From Methanomassiliicoccales archaeon UBA280 (GTDB lineage Archaea > Thermoplasmatota > Thermoplasmata > SG8-5): a DNA stretch of 64,000 bases. Of the stretch, positions 26,747-36,027 are shown piece by piece (positions within the stretch are counted from its first letter, which is position 1; each line of letters opens with the position of its first letter). The notes beneath the pieces were generated by a model. It was not told where the DNA came from. It saw only the letters and a list, made by a program, of their open reading frames with translations, and ran no database searches. The position numbers and the translations under genes were made by a program. The stretch is from contig DAKD01000002.1 of the NCBI GenBank assembly GCA_002499085.1, forward strand, positions 9,069-73,068, read 5' to 3'.

Positions 26747-28024
26747 TTACATCTCCTTCTTTTCTACTGCAATGCACACGCCTGCCGCAACCGTCTGGCC
26801 CATGTCTCGGATGGCGAACCTTCCCAGCTGGGGGAAGTCCTTTGCCGTCTCGATGACCATTGGTTTTGTGGGCTGTATCTTGACGATTGCTGCGTCTCCG
26901 GTCTTCAGGAACTGCGGGTTCTCCTCAAGCGTGGCGCCTGTCTTCGGGTCGAGCTTCTTCTTGAGCTCGATGAAGGTGCATGCGACCTGGGCCGTGTGAA
27001 GGTGGAACACGGGCGTGTATCCGACCGTGAGAACGCTCGGGTGGTTCAGGACCATTATCTGCGCATCGAATGTCTTTGCGACGGTGGGCGGGTTGTCTGC
27101 GGGCCCGGCCACGTCTCCGCGCCTTACATCGTTCTTGGATATGCCCCTGATGTTTGCGCCGACATTGTCACCGGGTTCGGCCTTCGCGAGTTGGGTGTGG
27201 TGCATCTCGATGCTCTTCACATCGCCGATGACGTTCGCGGGCATGAACTTGATCTTCATGTCCGGCTTCAGAACGCCTGTCTCGATTCTGCCGACCGGCA
27301 CTGTTCCGGCCCCCGTGATCGTGTAAACATCCTGAATCGGCCAGCGCAGCGGCAGGTCCGTGGATTTCTTCGGCGGGACAAGGTTGTTCATCTCCTGCAG
27401 GAGGGTGTTCCCCTTCCACCAGGGCAGGTTCGCGGACGGCTTGACAGCGTTGTCGCCCTTGAAGCCGCTGATGGGAAGGAACTTCATCTGCTCGTCCTTG
27501 TATCCCACAGACTTCATGAGCTTGGTCACATCGTCCTTTACCTTCTTGTAGGTTGCCTCGTCATATGCGGGCTTCACAGCGTCCATCTGGTTTATCGCCA
27601 CGATGACCTGGGTAACTCCCAGTGTCCTTGACAGGAACACGTGCTCCTTTGTCTGGGCCATGACACCGTGCTGGGCTGCGACCACGAGAACGGCGGCGTC
27701 TGCCTGGCTCGTTCCGGTGATCATGTTCTTGATGAAGTCCCTGTGCCCGGGAGCGTCAATGATGGTGAAATAATACTTGTCTGTATCGAAACGCTTGTGG
27801 GCCACATCGATGGTCACACCCCTTTCCCTTTCCTCCTTCAGTCCGTCCATCACCCACGCGAACTCGAAGGATGCCTTTCCCTTGGACTCGGCTTCTTTCT
27901 TGTACTTGTCGATAACATGCTGTTCGATAGTACCCGTGTCCAGCAGCATTCTGCCTACTAGGGTTGACTTTCCGTGGTCCACATGGCCGATGAAGACTAC
28001 GTTCATGTGTGTTTTATCTGCCAT
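26747..28024 (-). CDS. tuf: Translation elongation factor EF-1alpha
   Basis: A 425-residue GTPase. G1 is GHVDHGKST, G3 is DAPGHRD, G4 is NQMD, then the two beta-barrel domains. It delivers aminoacyl-tRNA to the ribosome. A GGAGG sits before the ATG within a leader of about 30 bases, unlike the leaderless genes nearby. Between TATA (28077-28085) and start there is an interrupted palindrome CCCTA-4-TAGGG (28061-28074), which could be an operator; this is inference. Confidence 0.98.
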   Translation of the reverse strand: MADKTHMNVVFIGHVDHGKSTLVGRMLLDTGTIEQHVIDKYKKEAESKGKASFEFAWVMDGLKEERERGVTIDVAHKRFDTDKYYFTIIDAPGHRDFIKNMITGTSQADAAVLVVAAQHGVMAQTKEHVFLSRTLGVTQVIVAINQMDAVKPAYDEATYKKVKDDVTKLMKSVGYKDEQMKFLPISGFKGDNAVKPSANLPWWKGNTLLQEMNNLVPPKKSTDLPLRWPIQDVYTITGAGTVPVGRIETGVLKPDMKIKFMPANVIGDVKSIEMHHTQLAKAEPGDNVGANIRGISKNDVRRGDVAGPADNPPTVAKTFDAQIMVLNHPSVLTVGYTPVFHLHTAQVACTFIELKKKLDPKTGATLEENPQFLKTGDAAIVKIQPTKPMVIETAKDFPQLGRFAIRDMGQTVAAGVCIAVEKKEM

Positions 28025-28076
28025 ACTTCATTCCTCCATATTTCCAATATGTAGTGCTGCCCCTATATCTAGGGTG

Positions 28077-28085
28077 TATTTATTA
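28077..28085 (-). promoter_or_regulatory. TATA box of tuf
   Basis: AATAAATAC on the minus strand, predicting transcription from about 28054 and a 30-base leader with GGAGG. Confidence 0.5.
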
Positions 28086-28290
28086 CTTTTTCTGGACATC
28101 GCGGAAAAAAAAGAGGTAGCCAGCAATCTGATCGACGGACAATTCCGCAACTGAGAAGTCGGGTACGGAGGCTGCACCCAGCCCGCGGTGAATGCAACTC
28201 CCGACAGATGAAAGAAACGCATTCGCCAATGGGCCGTCTCCCGAATATCAGCTGAATAAGGGCCATAAACATAAGCAAATATAAGCAAAA

Positions 28291-28367
28291 GGTGAACGCC
28301 GGTGCTGAATTGTTCCGAACGTCCGAAGGACTTCGGGTGGAAAATAAAGGCGTTCGCCATGATTGAG
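28291..28367 (-). repeat. Dispersed structured repeat, copy A
   Basis: A 77-base segment in the 407-base spacer between PAN and tuf. It is related to copies at 39715-39792 and 39849-39925. Its centre folds as CCGAA-GTCC-TTC-GGAC-G-TTCGG. The outer stem changes in compensating fashion between copies (see findings). The rest of the spacer shows no gene, only the tuf promoter. Confidence 0.75.
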
Positions 28368-28431
28368 CAACCGCCTGGCATTTTCAATCAAAGATTCTGA
28401 AATATCGCTAAGCAATATGAAATCCGATATT

Positions 28432-29658
28432 TCAGGCGAACATCTGTCCGCTCTGCGCAGTCACATCCGCGTCCACAACCATGACCTTGTCGATGGCTTT
28501 TGTGAAGTCCAGCATCTTGACCTTCGTGCGCTCCTCCCTTATGGCGAACATGCCTGCCTCTGTGCACATGGCCTTTATGTCCGCGCCGCTGACGCCTTCG
28601 GTGTGTTGGGCCAGTTCCTCGAAGTTCACGTCCTTGGCAACGCTCATCTTGCGGGAATGTATCTTGAATATCTGCACGCGCGCGATGTAGTTGGGCACCG
28701 GTATCGTGATGATACGGTCGAACCTGCCCGGCCTCAGCAGGGCGTCGTCCAGTATGTCGGGGCGGTTGGTGGCGCCAATTATCTTGACGTTCTCCATGGC
28801 ATCGAATCCGTCAAGCTCCGCAAGCAGCTGCATCAGCGTCCTCTGGACCTCTCTGTCTCCGGATGTGGCGACTTCTAGGCGCTTTGCTCCGACCGAGTCC
28901 AGTTCATCAATGAACACTATCGTGGGAGCTTTCTCCCTGGCCATGTCGAACAGTTCCCTGACCAGTCTGGCGCCTTCCCCTATGTATTTCTGGACCAATT
29001 CGGAGCCCACGAACCTGATGAATGTGGCGTTCGTCTGATGGGCCACTGCCTTGGCCAGCATGGTTTTTCCTGTGCCCGGCGGGCCGACCAAAAGGACACC
29101 CTTGGGCGGATCGATGCCCACTTTCTTGTAGAGTTCCGGCTTGAGCAACGGGTCCTCGACCGCTTCGCGGATTTCCCGCATCTGGTCCTCCAGGCCGCCT
29201 ATGTCCTCGTAGCTCACTTCGGGCTTCTCGATCACCTCGCCCCCGAGGACTACCGGGTCCAGGGACGGCGGCAGGACTCCGACCACAGCCAGGCTCTGCT
29301 TGTTCAGCGCCACCCTGGCACCGATTATGATGTTCTCCGGGGAGATGTACTCCGCGGTCGTGACAATGAAATCCGGCCCGGTGCTGCTCTTGACCACGAC
29401 CCTTCCGTCCGTGAGCACGTCCTTGATCGTGCCGATTATCATGGGCGGGGTCTTCATCCTGTCAAGCTCGAACCTCAGCCGTTGGATTTCTTTCTGGAGC
29501 CTGACCATCTCCGACTTGATGTAACGTTTCTCGCCCTCGCTCTGCCTTGCATCGTCCAGCAGCCGCTCGTTCATGCTTTCCAGCGCGGAAATGCGCTGCT
29601 TCAGGTCATGAGAGAATTCCTCAACTTCATTATCGTCAATTTGATTTTCGTCCGCCAT
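28432..29658 (-). CDS. pan: Proteasome-activating nucleotidase (PAN)
   Basis: A 408-residue AAA+ ATPase. It has an N-terminal coiled coil (about 10-70), an OB domain (about 75-150), Walker A GPPGTGKT, Walker B FIDELDS, and a second region of homology with paired arginines (LLRPGRFDR). It unfolds proteins and feeds them to the 20S proteasome. The C-terminus reads Gln-Met-Phe-Ala, so the usual HbYX docking motif has Phe instead of Tyr. The gene diverges from mbf1 across a shared AT-rich promoter region. Confidence 0.96.
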   Translation of the reverse strand: MADENQIDDNEVEEFSHDLKQRISALESMNERLLDDARQSEGEKRYIKSEMVRLQKEIQRLRFELDRMKTPPMIIGTIKDVLTDGRVVVKSSTGPDFIVTTAEYISPENIIIGARVALNKQSLAVVGVLPPSLDPVVLGGEVIEKPEVSYEDIGGLEDQMREIREAVEDPLLKPELYKKVGIDPPKGVLLVGPPGTGKTMLAKAVAHQTNATFIRFVGSELVQKYIGEGARLVRELFDMAREKAPTIVFIDELDSVGAKRLEVATSGDREVQRTLMQLLAELDGFDAMENVKIIGATNRPDILDDALLRPGRFDRIITIPVPNYIARVQIFKIHSRKMSVAKDVNFEELAQHTEGVSGADIKAMCTEAGMFAIREERTKVKMLDFTKAIDKVMVVDADVTAQSGQMFA

Positions 29659-29702
29659 GTATTTCGCCTTTACTGCTGGATGCAGACTGGCATCCCATCG
29701 CT

Positions 29703-29712
29703 AACTATATAA
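29703..29712. promoter_or_regulatory. Divergent TATA region for pan and mbf1
   Basis: ACTATATAAT reads as a TATA box on both strands. In the minus direction it gives pan a leader of about 25 bases. On the plus strand a second box near 29720-29729 could serve mbf1. Confidence 0.4.
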
Positions 29713-29762
29713 TATCTCCTATATTTATGGTTTACCCTGAATTTATTGCCGAGGTAGGTAAC

Positions 29763-30257
29763 ATGCTTTGCGAAATGTGCGGTGCGGCGGTTCCCAGGAC
29801 CAAGCTTGTCATGGTCGAGGGGGCGGCAGTCCAGGTTTGCCAGAAATGCGAGAGATTCGCCTCGAGTCCTGCAGTCCGAACCAAGGAGGGCGCAGTGCTG
29901 CTTCCGGAGGTGGCGGGGCGCCTGGACAACAGGGAGAAACGAAGGAAGGAGAAAGACATATACGAGGCTTCGGGAGAGCTTGAGCTTGCAGAGGATTACA
30001 GCGAACGCATACGCAGGGCCAGGCAAAGGCTGGGAATGAGCCACGAGGATCTGGGTAAGTTGATCAGCGAGAAGAAGAGCGTCATAGTCAAGGTCGAGAG
30101 CGGGGAGATGACGCCGCCGGACAAACTCGTCGAAAGGCTCGAGAAGGCGCTGAACATCAAACTGAAGGAGCCTGTCCAGGCCGCGGGCGAGGTCAGGAAT
30201 GCCGGAAATTCGCAGGGGATGACACTGGGTGATTTCATCAAGGTCAAGAAGAAGTAA
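29763..30257 (+). CDS. mbf1: Multiprotein bridging factor 1 (archaeal MBF1)
   Basis: A 164-residue protein. An N-terminal zinc ribbon (CEMCGAAVP...CQKCERF, about residues 3-35) is followed by a linker and a Cro/C1-type helix-turn-helix (RIRRARQRLGMSHEDLGKLI, about 78-135). Archaeal MBF1 associates with the ribosome and with TBP. The start at 29763 lies behind GAGGTAGG. An upstream ATG at 29727 would add 12 residues that do not resemble the family. Confidence 0.92.
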   Translation: MLCEMCGAAVPRTKLVMVEGAAVQVCQKCERFASSPAVRTKEGAVLLPEVAGRLDNREKRRKEKDIYEASGELELAEDYSERIRRARQRLGMSHEDLGKLISEKKSVIVKVESGEMTPPDKLVERLEKALNIKLKEPVQAAGEVRNAGNSQGMTLGDFIKVKKK

Positions 30258-30822
30258 CTTCTCTGCGATTTTCGGGCTGTTGCTCGTAATTGCATTCCTG
30301 AGCATCCCGGCATCCGCCGCGCCGACTGTGTCGTCCCTGGAATTCCCCAGTTCGGCCGAGGCGGGCGAGCCGATCCATATCCGGGTAAACATAAGTTCGA
30401 CGATACCGATAAGGGAAAGCCCCAACGCCGTTGAGCTCTATTACTACAACCCGGGCACAGGCCAGGAAAACTGGGCATCCATGAATCTCACGGAGGGAAA
30501 CCTGTCGGCGGGCACATGGTCCTATGACATTCCGGCCCAATCATGGAGCGGGGAGCTGAGATGCCAGATCACAGCGACTGACATTGCCAATGCTGAAACG
30601 TCATACCCATCTTCCGGCTACCATAGAATCACCATCGTCGGGGAGGAGCAGCCTAAGCCATTCCCCTGGAACATAGTCGTGGTTGTGGGTTTCCTTGCCG
30701 CCGCCATGGTTCTCACGGAGCTTGTGTTCAAGCCCGGGCTCTACAGGCCGACCGGAAGGGACAAGGCCAAGAAGCTGGAGGAGGAGGACAGGCTGAAGGA
30801 GGACGGCGGAGAGGGGGATTAG
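30229..30822 (+). CDS. Secreted Ig-like protein with C-terminal membrane anchor
   Basis: A 197-residue protein. A signal peptide ends in PASA (about residue 29). One Ig-like/fibronectin-like domain (about 35-135) resembles the C-terminal repeats of the 4.9-8.5 kb surface protein. A transmembrane helix (about 148-170) and a charged cytoplasmic tail follow. The GTG start at 30229 overlaps mbf1 by 29 bases, preceded by GGGGATGA inside mbf1. It converges with the next gene, overlapping by four bases. Role unknown; it is probably a cell-surface adaptor. Confidence 0.65.
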   Translation: MISSRSRRSNFSAIFGLLLVIAFLSIPASAAPTVSSLEFPSSAEAGEPIHIRVNISSTIPIRESPNAVELYYYNPGTGQENWASMNLTEGNLSAGTWSYDIPAQSWSGELRCQITATDIANAETSYPSSGYHRITIVGEEQPKPFPWNIVVVVGFLAAAMVLTELVFKPGLYRPTGRDKAKKLEEEDRLKEDGGEGD

Positions 30823-31754
30823 ACCCCTTCCAGCTTCCTGGCTTTCTCGGCCAGAGCCTCGGAGTTAATTGTGAATATCTGCCTGGGGGGCGCGCCTTCT
30901 TTGACTGCGAAGCCCCTTGTGTAAATAGCTTCGAGGGCATTGCCCGCCATCTGGTTGGTTATGTGCATGGAATGCGCCAAATCCGGAGCCGTAAGATACT
31001 CGGATTCGAAAAGGTTGATGAAAGCCTTCTTGACCATTTCCTTCATGTCTGTGGACGCGAGCACGGTGTCGAAGTTGAGATAGTCAATTATACCACGCTC
31101 GGCCTTGTTGCGGAGGGCAGCCTGCCCGCCCCTGAAATCCTTGAGCATCGCATTGCTGACAAGGTCTATGTCGTAAGTGTACCTTTCAGTTCTGGTGTAT
31201 GCGCAGACCCGGATCTCGAACGGCACCATGCCGGTGCTTCGCACATGCCGCCATATGTCCTCGAGCATGGAGAGCTTCGGTATGTACATTCTCTTGGGCG
31301 CGGCCAGCGGATCCTCTGACTCGGAGATTATTGACTGCGGATAGTAGAACTTGGAAATGAATCCCCTGATCATCACGTTCTCGCGCTGAACCTGTTGGCC
31401 CATGTTCCATTTATCGAGGCTGAAAGCGTCATAGGAGAAGCGCTCGAGTATGCCCTGGCCGTTGCCCATCAGGACGAGGGTCTTGGTGGGTGTGTTGTAA
31501 TCCCAGTTCTCCCCCATGCTGGGCTTGAGGAACTTCAGGCCGAGATTCTCCAGTTCTTCCTCGGCGGCGAGTGCGGACAGGAGGCCGGAATACTCTGTGC
31601 CGTTGACCATGACATCCAGCCCTGCCAGAGCCTTTTTCTGCGATGCCTTGTACTCGAGAAAATGGCGCTTCATTTCCTTCTCGGCGTGCAAATCCACCTC
31701 TTCCTCGGGACCCAGGTGAAGAATGGCCTGGCAGAGCTCCAGGGGGTCTGTCAT
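30819..31754 (-). CDS. Conserved hypothetical protein with C-terminal winged-helix-like domain
   Basis: A 311-residue soluble protein, not recognised. Residues 1-210 are mixed alpha/beta without catalytic motifs that I can name. The last 70 residues (LTAPDLAHSMHITNQMAGNALEAI onward) look like a winged-helix DNA-binding domain. Together they could form a transcription regulator with a sensing domain, which is inference. A TATA box at 31777-31785 lies 27 bases before the ATG, indicating a leaderless transcript divergent from thrS. Confidence 0.65.
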   Translation of the reverse strand: MTDPLELCQAILHLGPEEEVDLHAEKEMKRHFLEYKASQKKALAGLDVMVNGTEYSGLLSALAAEEELENLGLKFLKPSMGENWDYNTPTKTLVLMGNGQGILERFSYDAFSLDKWNMGQQVQRENVMIRGFISKFYYPQSIISESEDPLAAPKRMYIPKLSMLEDIWRHVRSTGMVPFEIRVCAYTRTERYTYDIDLVSNAMLKDFRGGQAALRNKAERGIIDYLNFDTVLASTDMKEMVKKAFINLFESEYLTAPDLAHSMHITNQMAGNALEAIYTRGFAVKEGAPPRQIFTINSEALAEKARKLEGV

Positions 31755-31776
31755 GCCCCGGCCATAGGCAGGTTCC

Positions 31777-31785
31777 GATAAATAT
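31777..31785 (-). promoter_or_regulatory. TATA box of the winged-helix-like gene
   Basis: ATATTTATC on the minus strand, 27 bases before the ATG at 31754. Confidence 0.45.
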
Positions 31786-31802
31786 CTTGCGCATCTTAAT
31801 GT

Positions 31803-31809
31803 ACTTATA
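31803..31809 (+). promoter_or_regulatory. TATA-like box of thrS
   Basis: ACTTATA centred about 29 bases before the ATG at 31835. It shares the 80-base divergent spacer with the opposite gene. Confidence 0.4.
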
Positions 31810-31834
31810 CGACCTCCAAATATGGGACTTTGGC

Positions 31835-33730
31835 ATGAAAGCGCTCTTCATCCACGCTGATTTCATAGAATACGAGGCCAGGAAGAAGACCAAGCTGGCA
31901 GAGAGCGTGAGCCCTGAGAGGATGAAGAACAGGGTCGAGGAAGTGCTTGTCGCATTCATCAGCTTCGAGAAGAGGGACGAGGGCAAGGAGCGCGATTCGG
32001 CAAAGGCGCTTGCAGCCAATGTCGAGGAGATTGCCGGCAAGGTGGAGACCAAGAGGGTCGTCCTGTACCCGTATGCCCATCTCAGCCCCTCGCTGGGCAA
32101 GCCCGAGTCCGGCATAGAGATCCTTCATGCGGCCGAGGCATTGCTTGCCGAATCCGGCTATGAAGTTCATGCTTCGCCTTTCGGCTGGTACAAGTCGTTC
32201 AATATCTCGTGCAAAGGCCATCCCCTGAGCGAGCTTTCCAGGGAGATTATGGCCGGCGAACCCGAAAAGAAGGAGGGAAAGGAGGAAGTATCCGAGGCCG
32301 TGAAGGCCGAGGAGAAGATGCGCTCGACCTGGTTCGTGCTCGGCGTTGACGGAAAGGAGCATCCCCTGAAGCTTGACGATAACACGGTGAAAGGATACGA
32401 GTTCGGCAGCAATGAGAACCTGAAAAAATTCTGCCAGTACGAGATGGCCAAGAGCCGCGTGAGCAAGGAGGAGCCCCCGCACATAGACCTCATGAGGCGG
32501 CTGGAGCTTGTGGATTACGAGCCGGGCTCGGACCCGGGCAACTTCCGGTATTACCCGAAAGGCAGGCTCGTCAAGTCCCTACTGGAGAGATATGTGAGCG
32601 AGCAAGTTAAGCGCACAGGCGGGATGGAGATAGAGTCCCCGATCATGTACGATTACGAGCATCCCAGCCTGAAGAGCTACATGAACAGGTTCCCCGCGCG
32701 CCAGTATACTATCCAGACGCCGGACAAGAAGGTGTTCCTCAGATTCGCAGCCTGTTTCGGCCAGTTCCTGATGATGCATGACGCCACCGTATCCTACAAG
32801 AACCTGCCTGTGCGGCTGTACGAGCTCACAAGGTACTCGTTCAGGGTGGAGCAGAGAGGAGAGCTGGCCGGGCTCAGGAGGCTGAGGACATTCACAATGC
32901 CTGACTGCCATTCCTTCTGCGCTGACCTGCCCATGGCCAAAGCCGAAATCGAGGACAGGTTCGAGCTGTCCAGGCATGTGCTCTCCGAGATCGGTTACGA
33001 TATACCCAAGGACCTGGAGTTCGCAATCCGCATTACCAAGGACTTCTACGAGCAGAACAAGGATTTCATAGTCGGCCTGGTGAGGAGATGGAACAGACCC
33101 GCTCTTGTTGAGATGTGGTCTGAGCGGTTCTTCTACTTCGTTTTCAAGTACGAGTGGAACTTCGTGGACTCCCTGGACAAGGCCAGCGCCCTGAACACGG
33201 ACCAGATCGACGTCGAGAACGCGGAGCGGTACGGCATGACATTCGTGGGCAGCGACGGCGAGAGACACTTCCCGCTCATCCTGCATCAGTCGACATCCGG
33301 CGCAATCGAGCGGCTGATTTACTCCCAGCTGGAGATGGCCAGCATGCGCTCCAAGCAGGGCCTGAAGCCGTCACTGCCGTTCTGGCTCGCCCCCACGCAG
33401 GTGAGGCTGCTGCCTGTCAAGGACGAATTTGTTGAGGACTGTCTGGCTCTCTCATCCAAGCTCCCGGGAAGGGTGGATGTCGACGACAGGGACATCACCG
33501 TCGGGAAGAAGATACGTGACGCAGAAAGGGAGTGGGTGCCGATCATCATAGTGTTCGGGGACCAGGAAAAATCCTCGGGCCAGTTCAAGGCCAGGGTGCG
33601 CGGGGAAGAGGAGGCGGCCATGACCGCCGACAGCCTTTCCCGCACTGTCAAGGACCTCCAGAGAGACATGCCGTTCGAGCCGCTGCCCCTGCCGGCGAGG
33701 ATGAGCAAGAGAATCATTTTCAGGGGTTAG
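31835..33730 (+). CDS. thrS: Threonyl-tRNA synthetase, archaeal type
   Basis: A 631-residue class II synthetase. The N-terminal domain (about 1-145) is the archaeal editing domain related to D-aminoacyl-tRNA deacylase, replacing the bacterial TGS/SAD editing part. The catalytic core has motif 2 near RYSFRVEQRGELAGL and zinc-binding Cys/His candidates. The anticodon-binding domain forms the C-terminus. The start is at 31835, fitting the family N-terminus MKALFIHAD. The ABC-F gene follows after five bases. Confidence 0.95.
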   Translation: MKALFIHADFIEYEARKKTKLAESVSPERMKNRVEEVLVAFISFEKRDEGKERDSAKALAANVEEIAGKVETKRVVLYPYAHLSPSLGKPESGIEILHAAEALLAESGYEVHASPFGWYKSFNISCKGHPLSELSREIMAGEPEKKEGKEEVSEAVKAEEKMRSTWFVLGVDGKEHPLKLDDNTVKGYEFGSNENLKKFCQYEMAKSRVSKEEPPHIDLMRRLELVDYEPGSDPGNFRYYPKGRLVKSLLERYVSEQVKRTGGMEIESPIMYDYEHPSLKSYMNRFPARQYTIQTPDKKVFLRFAACFGQFLMMHDATVSYKNLPVRLYELTRYSFRVEQRGELAGLRRLRTFTMPDCHSFCADLPMAKAEIEDRFELSRHVLSEIGYDIPKDLEFAIRITKDFYEQNKDFIVGLVRRWNRPALVEMWSERFFYFVFKYEWNFVDSLDKASALNTDQIDVENAERYGMTFVGSDGERHFPLILHQSTSGAIERLIYSQLEMASMRSKQGLKPSLPFWLAPTQVRLLPVKDEFVEDCLALSSKLPGRVDVDDRDITVGKKIRDAEREWVPIIIVFGDQEKSSGQFKARVRGEEEAAMTADSLSRTVKDLQRDMPFEPLPLPARMSKRIIFRG

Positions 33731-33735
33731 GCGGA

Positions 33736-35535
33736 ATGTCCGCCCTGTCGGTGCACTCGGTCTCGAAAGCATTCGGCCCGCAGCATGTCCTGAGGGACGT
33801 GAGCTTCGAGGTTCTGGAAGGCCAGAAGGTCGGCCTGGTGGGACAGAACGGCACCGGAAAGAGCACTCTTCTAAACATCATCTTCGGGCTCGAGAAACAG
33901 GACCTGGGAGAGGTCAGGATATCCAAAGAGGTCACGATGGGCTACATGACGCAGGAGAGCGGCCTTGACCCGGAAATCTCTCTGCTGGACGCAGTGTCCG
34001 CGCCTACCGGGAAGCTCGGCTCGCTCGCCAAGCGCATCACATACCTCGAGAAGAAGATCGTCCTGCCCCTGGAACCCGGGGAGATGGAGATTGCCTCCAG
34101 GGAATATGCCCTGGCGCTGGAGGAATTTGCCTCGTCGGGAGGCTACGGGCACCCTGCAAAGGCAGAAGATGTGCTGGAGCGTCTCGGCCTGGAGAAGAGA
34201 ACCTACAACACCAAGGTCGGGGATCTGAGCGGGGGCGAGCGCACGAAAGCCCGCCTGGCGAGGATCGTGATGGAGGCGGAGGACGCGGACCTTCTCATCC
34301 TGGACGAGCCCACAAATCATCTGGACATCGAGACGACCGTGTGGCTGGAGGATTACCTTGCGGCTTACAGGGGTTCGGCGCTGATCGTTTCGCATGACAG
34401 GTATCTCCTGGACAAGCTTGTGACAAGGGTTGTCGAGATCGAGGATTCCCGGTCCACGTCGTACTCGGGAAATTACACGCAATTCCTGGAGAAGAAGGCC
34501 CTGGAGCTGGAGAACCAGTCCAAGCGTTACTCCAAACAGCAGAAGGAGATAGGGCGCCAGCAGGAGATGATCGAGTTCATGCACCGCGTGTACTCTTTCA
34601 GCAGCCTGCACAAGACCCAGCAGAAGAAGCTCGACAGGATGGAAAATATTGCCAAGCCCGAGGATCATGTCAGGGAACTGGGCATTGACTTCGGCAGCGC
34701 CGAAAAGTCCGGGAAGGACACGCTGGACGCCATCGATGTGACGAAGAAGTTCGGCCAGATCCCAATCATCGGCAGGTGCGACTTCAGGATCGAGAAGGGC
34801 GAGAAAGTGGGTCTCATCGGCTCCAACGGCTCCGGTAAAACAACCCTGGTCAGGATGATAATGGGCGAGGAGAAACCCACGTCCGGCACCGTGAAGATCA
34901 GCAAGGGCGTGACAATCGGCTATTACTCCCAGGAACAGGACGGCCTCGTCAAGGACAATTCCGTGGTGAACGAGATGCGCAAGCATAAAAAGGACGCGGG
35001 CGAGGAATGGGTGCGCAATTTCCTGGCAAGGTTCTTCTTCAGCGGCGAGAGCGTGCACAAGAAGGTGTTCCAGTTGAGCGGCGGCGAGCGGGCTAGGCTT
35101 GCCCTGGCAAAACTGCTGATATCGCCACAAAATTTCCTCATCCTGGACGAGCCGACGAATTACCTGGACATATATGCGAAGGCTTCTGTGGAACAGGCCC
35201 TGGCGGACTACCAGGGCACCGTGCTGGTGATATCGCATGACAGGGCCATGCTGGACGCCGTGGCGACCAGGATTTTCGAGATCAGGGACGGGGCGCTCAG
35301 GACATACACGGGAAACTATTCGGACTACGTCAGGGCCAGAGGAAAGACAGGGCTGTCGAGCGGCGGCGAGGTGTACGAGGTGACGAAGAAATACACCGAC
35401 TGGAGCACGGGAAGGAAGTATACCCAGGGCCAGGTGCTCAAGATCAGCGGCGCTGAGCTGGAAGGGCATAAATGGGCCATTGACAACGGGTTCCTGGCGA
35501 AGCGCGGCGCCGACTCAAAGAGGAAAAAAACATAA
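33736..35535 (+). CDS. ABC-F family ATPase
   Basis: A 599-residue soluble protein with two ABC domains. Walker A motifs are GQNGTGKST and GSNGSGKTT, signature motifs LSGGERTKARLA and LSGGERARLALA, and both Walker B motifs read ILDEPTN. The linker between the domains (about 240-320) is the P-site-tRNA interaction motif region. ABC-F proteins act on ribosomes to rescue stalled or drug-bound states. It lies five bases behind thrS in an apparent translation-linked operon. The start is preceded by a G-rich stretch. Confidence 0.93.
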   Translation: MSALSVHSVSKAFGPQHVLRDVSFEVLEGQKVGLVGQNGTGKSTLLNIIFGLEKQDLGEVRISKEVTMGYMTQESGLDPEISLLDAVSAPTGKLGSLAKRITYLEKKIVLPLEPGEMEIASREYALALEEFASSGGYGHPAKAEDVLERLGLEKRTYNTKVGDLSGGERTKARLARIVMEAEDADLLILDEPTNHLDIETTVWLEDYLAAYRGSALIVSHDRYLLDKLVTRVVEIEDSRSTSYSGNYTQFLEKKALELENQSKRYSKQQKEIGRQQEMIEFMHRVYSFSSLHKTQQKKLDRMENIAKPEDHVRELGIDFGSAEKSGKDTLDAIDVTKKFGQIPIIGRCDFRIEKGEKVGLIGSNGSGKTTLVRMIMGEEKPTSGTVKISKGVTIGYYSQEQDGLVKDNSVVNEMRKHKKDAGEEWVRNFLARFFFSGESVHKKVFQLSGGERARLALAKLLISPQNFLILDEPTNYLDIYAKASVEQALADYQGTVLVISHDRAMLDAVATRIFEIRDGALRTYTGNYSDYVRARGKTGLSSGGEVYEVTKKYTDWSTGRKYTQGQVLKISGAELEGHKWAIDNGFLAKRGADSKRKKT

Positions 35536-35558
35536 CCCCCTGCCCTTATGCGGACCGC

Positions 35559-36026
35559 ATGACAGTGCCCCGCACAAGGCCGTCCACGGACGAGTACTTC
35601 ATGCAGATGGCTCATCTCATCTCGACCCGCTCCACATGCCTCAGGCGCAAGGTCGGGGCTGTGATTGTAAAGGACAAGCGCGTGCTCACGACAGGCTACA
35701 ACGGCGCCCCAAAGGGGATAGAGCACTGCGAGACTGCGGGCTGCATACGGCAGCAGATGAACGTGCCCAGCGGGGAGCGCCACGAGCTGTGCCGGGGCGT
35801 GCATGCCGAGCAGAACGCCATCATCCAGGCCGCGGTGTTCGGCGTGGGGATCGGCGGCGCCACAATTTTTATCACCAATTACCCATGCAGCGTCTGCGCC
35901 AAGATGATGCTCAACGCGGGCATTGTGGAGGTCGTTTACGACGGCGAGTACAAGGACGACCTGGCCACCAAGCTCCTGGCCGAAGGTAAAATCAGGGTAA
36001 GGAATTTCCCGCACTGCAGGGAATAA
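35559..36026 (+). CDS. Deoxycytidylate (dCMP) deaminase family protein
   Basis: A 155-residue zinc deaminase. The active site is HAEQNAI (zinc His and catalytic Glu) with PCSVCAKM (two zinc Cys). The N-terminal RPSTDEYFMQMAHLISTRSTC and GYNGAPKGIEHC segments match dCMP deaminases, which supply dUMP for dTTP synthesis. It is close behind the ABC-F gene (23 bases) and converges on the rhomboid gene with a one-base gap. Confidence 0.92.
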   Translation: MTVPRTRPSTDEYFMQMAHLISTRSTCLRRKVGAVIVKDKRVLTTGYNGAPKGIEHCETAGCIRQQMNVPSGERHELCRGVHAEQNAIIQAAVFGVGIGGATIFITNYPCSVCAKMMLNAGIVEVVYDGEYKDDLATKLLAEGKIRVRNFPHCRE

Positions 36027-36027
36027 T

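Noticed and set aside
28028..28387. A 119-codon minus-strand frame over the tuf leader and repeat copy A
   Set aside because: It contains the structured repeat and stops make no shared protein among copies, so it is treated as non-coding.
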